Positions 54,701 through 57,700 of a stretch of 64,000 bases of DNA are shown piece after piece (the stretch's first letter is position 1; each line of letters begins with the position of its first letter). The stretch comes from Verrucomicrobiia bacterium (GTDB taxonomy: Bacteria > Verrucomicrobiota > Verrucomicrobiia > Verrucomicrobiales > Akkermansiaceae): contig JAUIGV010000005.1 in the NCBI GenBank assembly GCA_030432565.1, positions 1-64,000 on the forward strand, in the 5' to 3' direction. The position numbers and the translations under genes were made by a program. The notes under the pieces are model-generated. The model searched no databases. It worked only from the letters and a program-made list of their open reading frames with translations, and had not been told where the DNA came from.

Positions 54701-57700
54701 CAACGACCTGTCGATCGCCGCTGTTGGTGAAGCTAAAGGAACCTTCAAGGTAAACAAGGTTGCCAATCACGAGGCTGAGATCAGAGAGGACGACCGTGAA
54801 AATGTTGCCCTCGGCGGCGGAGAACTCGATGGCCAGTTCATCGGCTCCGAGAGTGATCGTTTCGGAAATAGCGGTCCCGGTATTATTGATGCGGAGGAAG
54901 ATTTCAGCTCCGGCGGCAACACCCGGAACAGCGAGTTCAAGTGAGCCTTTCAGGATACCGGCGAGGCCATCCTGACGGAGAACGAAGGCGCCTTCGCCAT
55001 CGGTAAGCTGACCGCCGCTGCCATTCACATCGACCGAAGCGGTGACTGCGGAGGCAGCGAGGATGAGATCGTCGTTGGATTTCTCGAAGAAAAAGTTACC
55101 GGAGAGCGAAGCGGCTGAACCGGAAGCAGTGAGACCAGAGAAAGTCAGAGAAGCATCAAGGGCAGAAACCCGGACAAATGGGCCGGCCGGAAGGGTGAGT
55201 TGAATGTTTTCGCCATTGAGCGAAGCGCTGCGATCCACCGCAGAAGCGCGAGTGTTCAGCTCGACGTTCACTGTGCCCGAAGAAACCGTAACACCGGGAA
55301 CATTGAAGACAGCCGAATCAACTTTGAGGATTCCATCCGTTCCATTGGGATCGGTAATGAGGTTCCCGCTGGCACCCGTGATGGTGACAAGAGTCGAACC
55401 ATTGGCGGTGAGGAAGAGGCTGGCCGAGATTACCTCGATGGCGAGTCCGCCGTTCTCGAGAGTCTCGAAGGAGAAGCCACCTTGTAGTGACTGTTCACCC
55501 ACCGTAAGGAGGGCGTTGATTCCTATCACCTGCACCACCGGTCCGGCGCGGATCTGGATGGAACGAGTGACGTCACCAACGGTGACCGTTTCATTCACTG
55601 CAGTCGGAAGACTGTTGACCAGAACCCGGAAGTTGCCGGAGGCAGAAATATTTGGAAGGAGGACAGAGAGCGACCCCGAGATATCAAAGGCGGCGCCTTC
55701 GGAAGTCGAAACAATGGCACCTGCCCCGTCGTCGATCCGGAGGTAATCGGTGGCACCATCGCTGATGATGGTCGTCGCTTCATCAACTGAGATCAGGAGA
55801 TCACCGTTGGCACGTGACTGAATAACAAAGTTGCCGGTCAATTCCTGGCCACTGACTGAAAGCGATACCCCCTCTCCGGCGATACCAACCAACGGTCCCG
55901 CTGCGAGATTCAGGACGATCACCTCACCTGCCACCGATATGCTACGATTGACGGCACCGGCAGTGGTGTTGATTTCAGCACTGAACAATCCGGAAGCAGA
56001 AATGTCTGGCAAGTTAAGAGCCAGATCGCCAGAGAACCCAAGAGCAAGCCCGGCATCCGTGAGAACGAATGCACCGGTTCCACCACTGAGAGTTGCCTCA
56101 CCATTCGGTCCGATTGCAATCACTCCGTCAGTCAGACCACCAACCATTTCGGCAGTGTCTAACCCGGCGCTTGGATCAAAGGAGAACAAGAAGTCGCCAC
56201 CGAGGGTGTTGCCGTCGAGAGCAACCTCCACTCCGGTGGTTTCCATTTCAAAGTAATTGGCAGCCCGGAAAGCATACTGACGGTTTTGGAACACCTTGGT
56301 CAGAGCCTGACTCCGGGTGCTGAACTCAACCTCAGCCCCGTTGATGGCAAATGAGGCATCCGGAACTCCGTTGAGTGCCATTCCACCGGTAAAGCTACCA
56401 GCGACACCCTGGCTATCGACGAAGAGCAATCCGGTCAGATCCGTGAGCTCGTAATTCGCCGTTCCGAGATCAGCCTGAATGTTCAGACCAGATGCCGCGA
56501 TGAGGAGCTCGTCAATCCCCTCAGAGGTCAATCCGCTGGAAAGAATCAAAGAAAGGTCGCCTGTCAAAGTCGTGCCCAAAAGTGAAAGTGCGGTGTCTTC
56601 AAAATCGATTGAGAAGAACGGCCCTTCAGCAAGATCCAGGGTGACTCCACCTCCAGCAATCTCGACAGTGGCGAGAATCGCCTTATCAAAGGTGTTGATC
56701 TTGAGGGTTGAGACTCCGGAAAAATCGAGATCAGGAGTATCGATCTCAACCGAGCCACTAAGCTGCCCTGCAAATCCGGTGCGCCGGAGAACGAGCCCCC
56801 CGTTCACTCCCGAGACATTTCCAACCCCACCAGGAAGAGCGAGGTCAACATTGGCAAAGCCAATTTCAAGTCCCTCAAAGGCAGGCGGATCAGGAAGTTC
56901 AATTCCATCGAAGAAGTCGGAGAGACCACCCTTGATAAGGCTGAAGTCGATCGCTCCGCTGAAGTCAAGTGCCCCGAGAGTGAGATCAAGATTCGGGCCG
57001 CTGAGATTAAAATCTCCGGTCGAGATACCACCGAAGTCAAATGGCAGGGTGTTGAACTTGAGATCAAGTAATCCGGAAAGGTCGAGTGATCCGCCAATGA
57101 CGCTGAGTCCGGAAAGGTCACCGAAGACTCCGCCATTGAAGATTCCAAAGCTACCACTTGGAATCGAAAGCCGGAGGAAGGGATCTCCAGGGAGACCGCC
57201 GAAGTCGATCGTCAATCCCTGGAAGTCAAAGTTTAGAAGTGGCAATCCATCGATGATGGAAGTGCTCAAAGTGAAGGTTCCTTGGAGAGAGGCGGCTTGG
57301 AGATCGATGAGGAAGTCAATCGCACGGAGATCAAATTGAGGTCCCGAGGTGATGGTGATCGTGTCGCCATTGATTGGGGAAGTCACGATGACGTCCGTCG
57401 CGCGAGTATTGATTTCGAGTTCGAGATCTCCCTCAACCCGAATTTGATTCTCGGTATATAAGAAGGCACCGGCCAATTGAGTCGCGAGGAAGCTCTCAGA
57501 GACCACGACCACTCCGGAGAGGTTCATTTCGCCGACCGAAAGTCCGGCAGTCGAAAGGCGGAGATTCTGAGCGAATCCGAGGAGCACTTCCTCGTCACCG
57601 GCCTGACCGATTCCCGAAGAAACCACGCCGGTCGTTTGATTGATATTTCCCGTTTCGAAGACGAAGTCACCTGTGATGGATTCGCCCTGGGTGGTGATGG

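Noticed and set aside
33650-56399. Periodic repeats that might suggest CRISPR or satellite DNA
   Set aside because: Periods are 300-1,550 bp, copies diverge at the DNA level but align as protein in one frame, and there are no short identical repeats with unique spacers.
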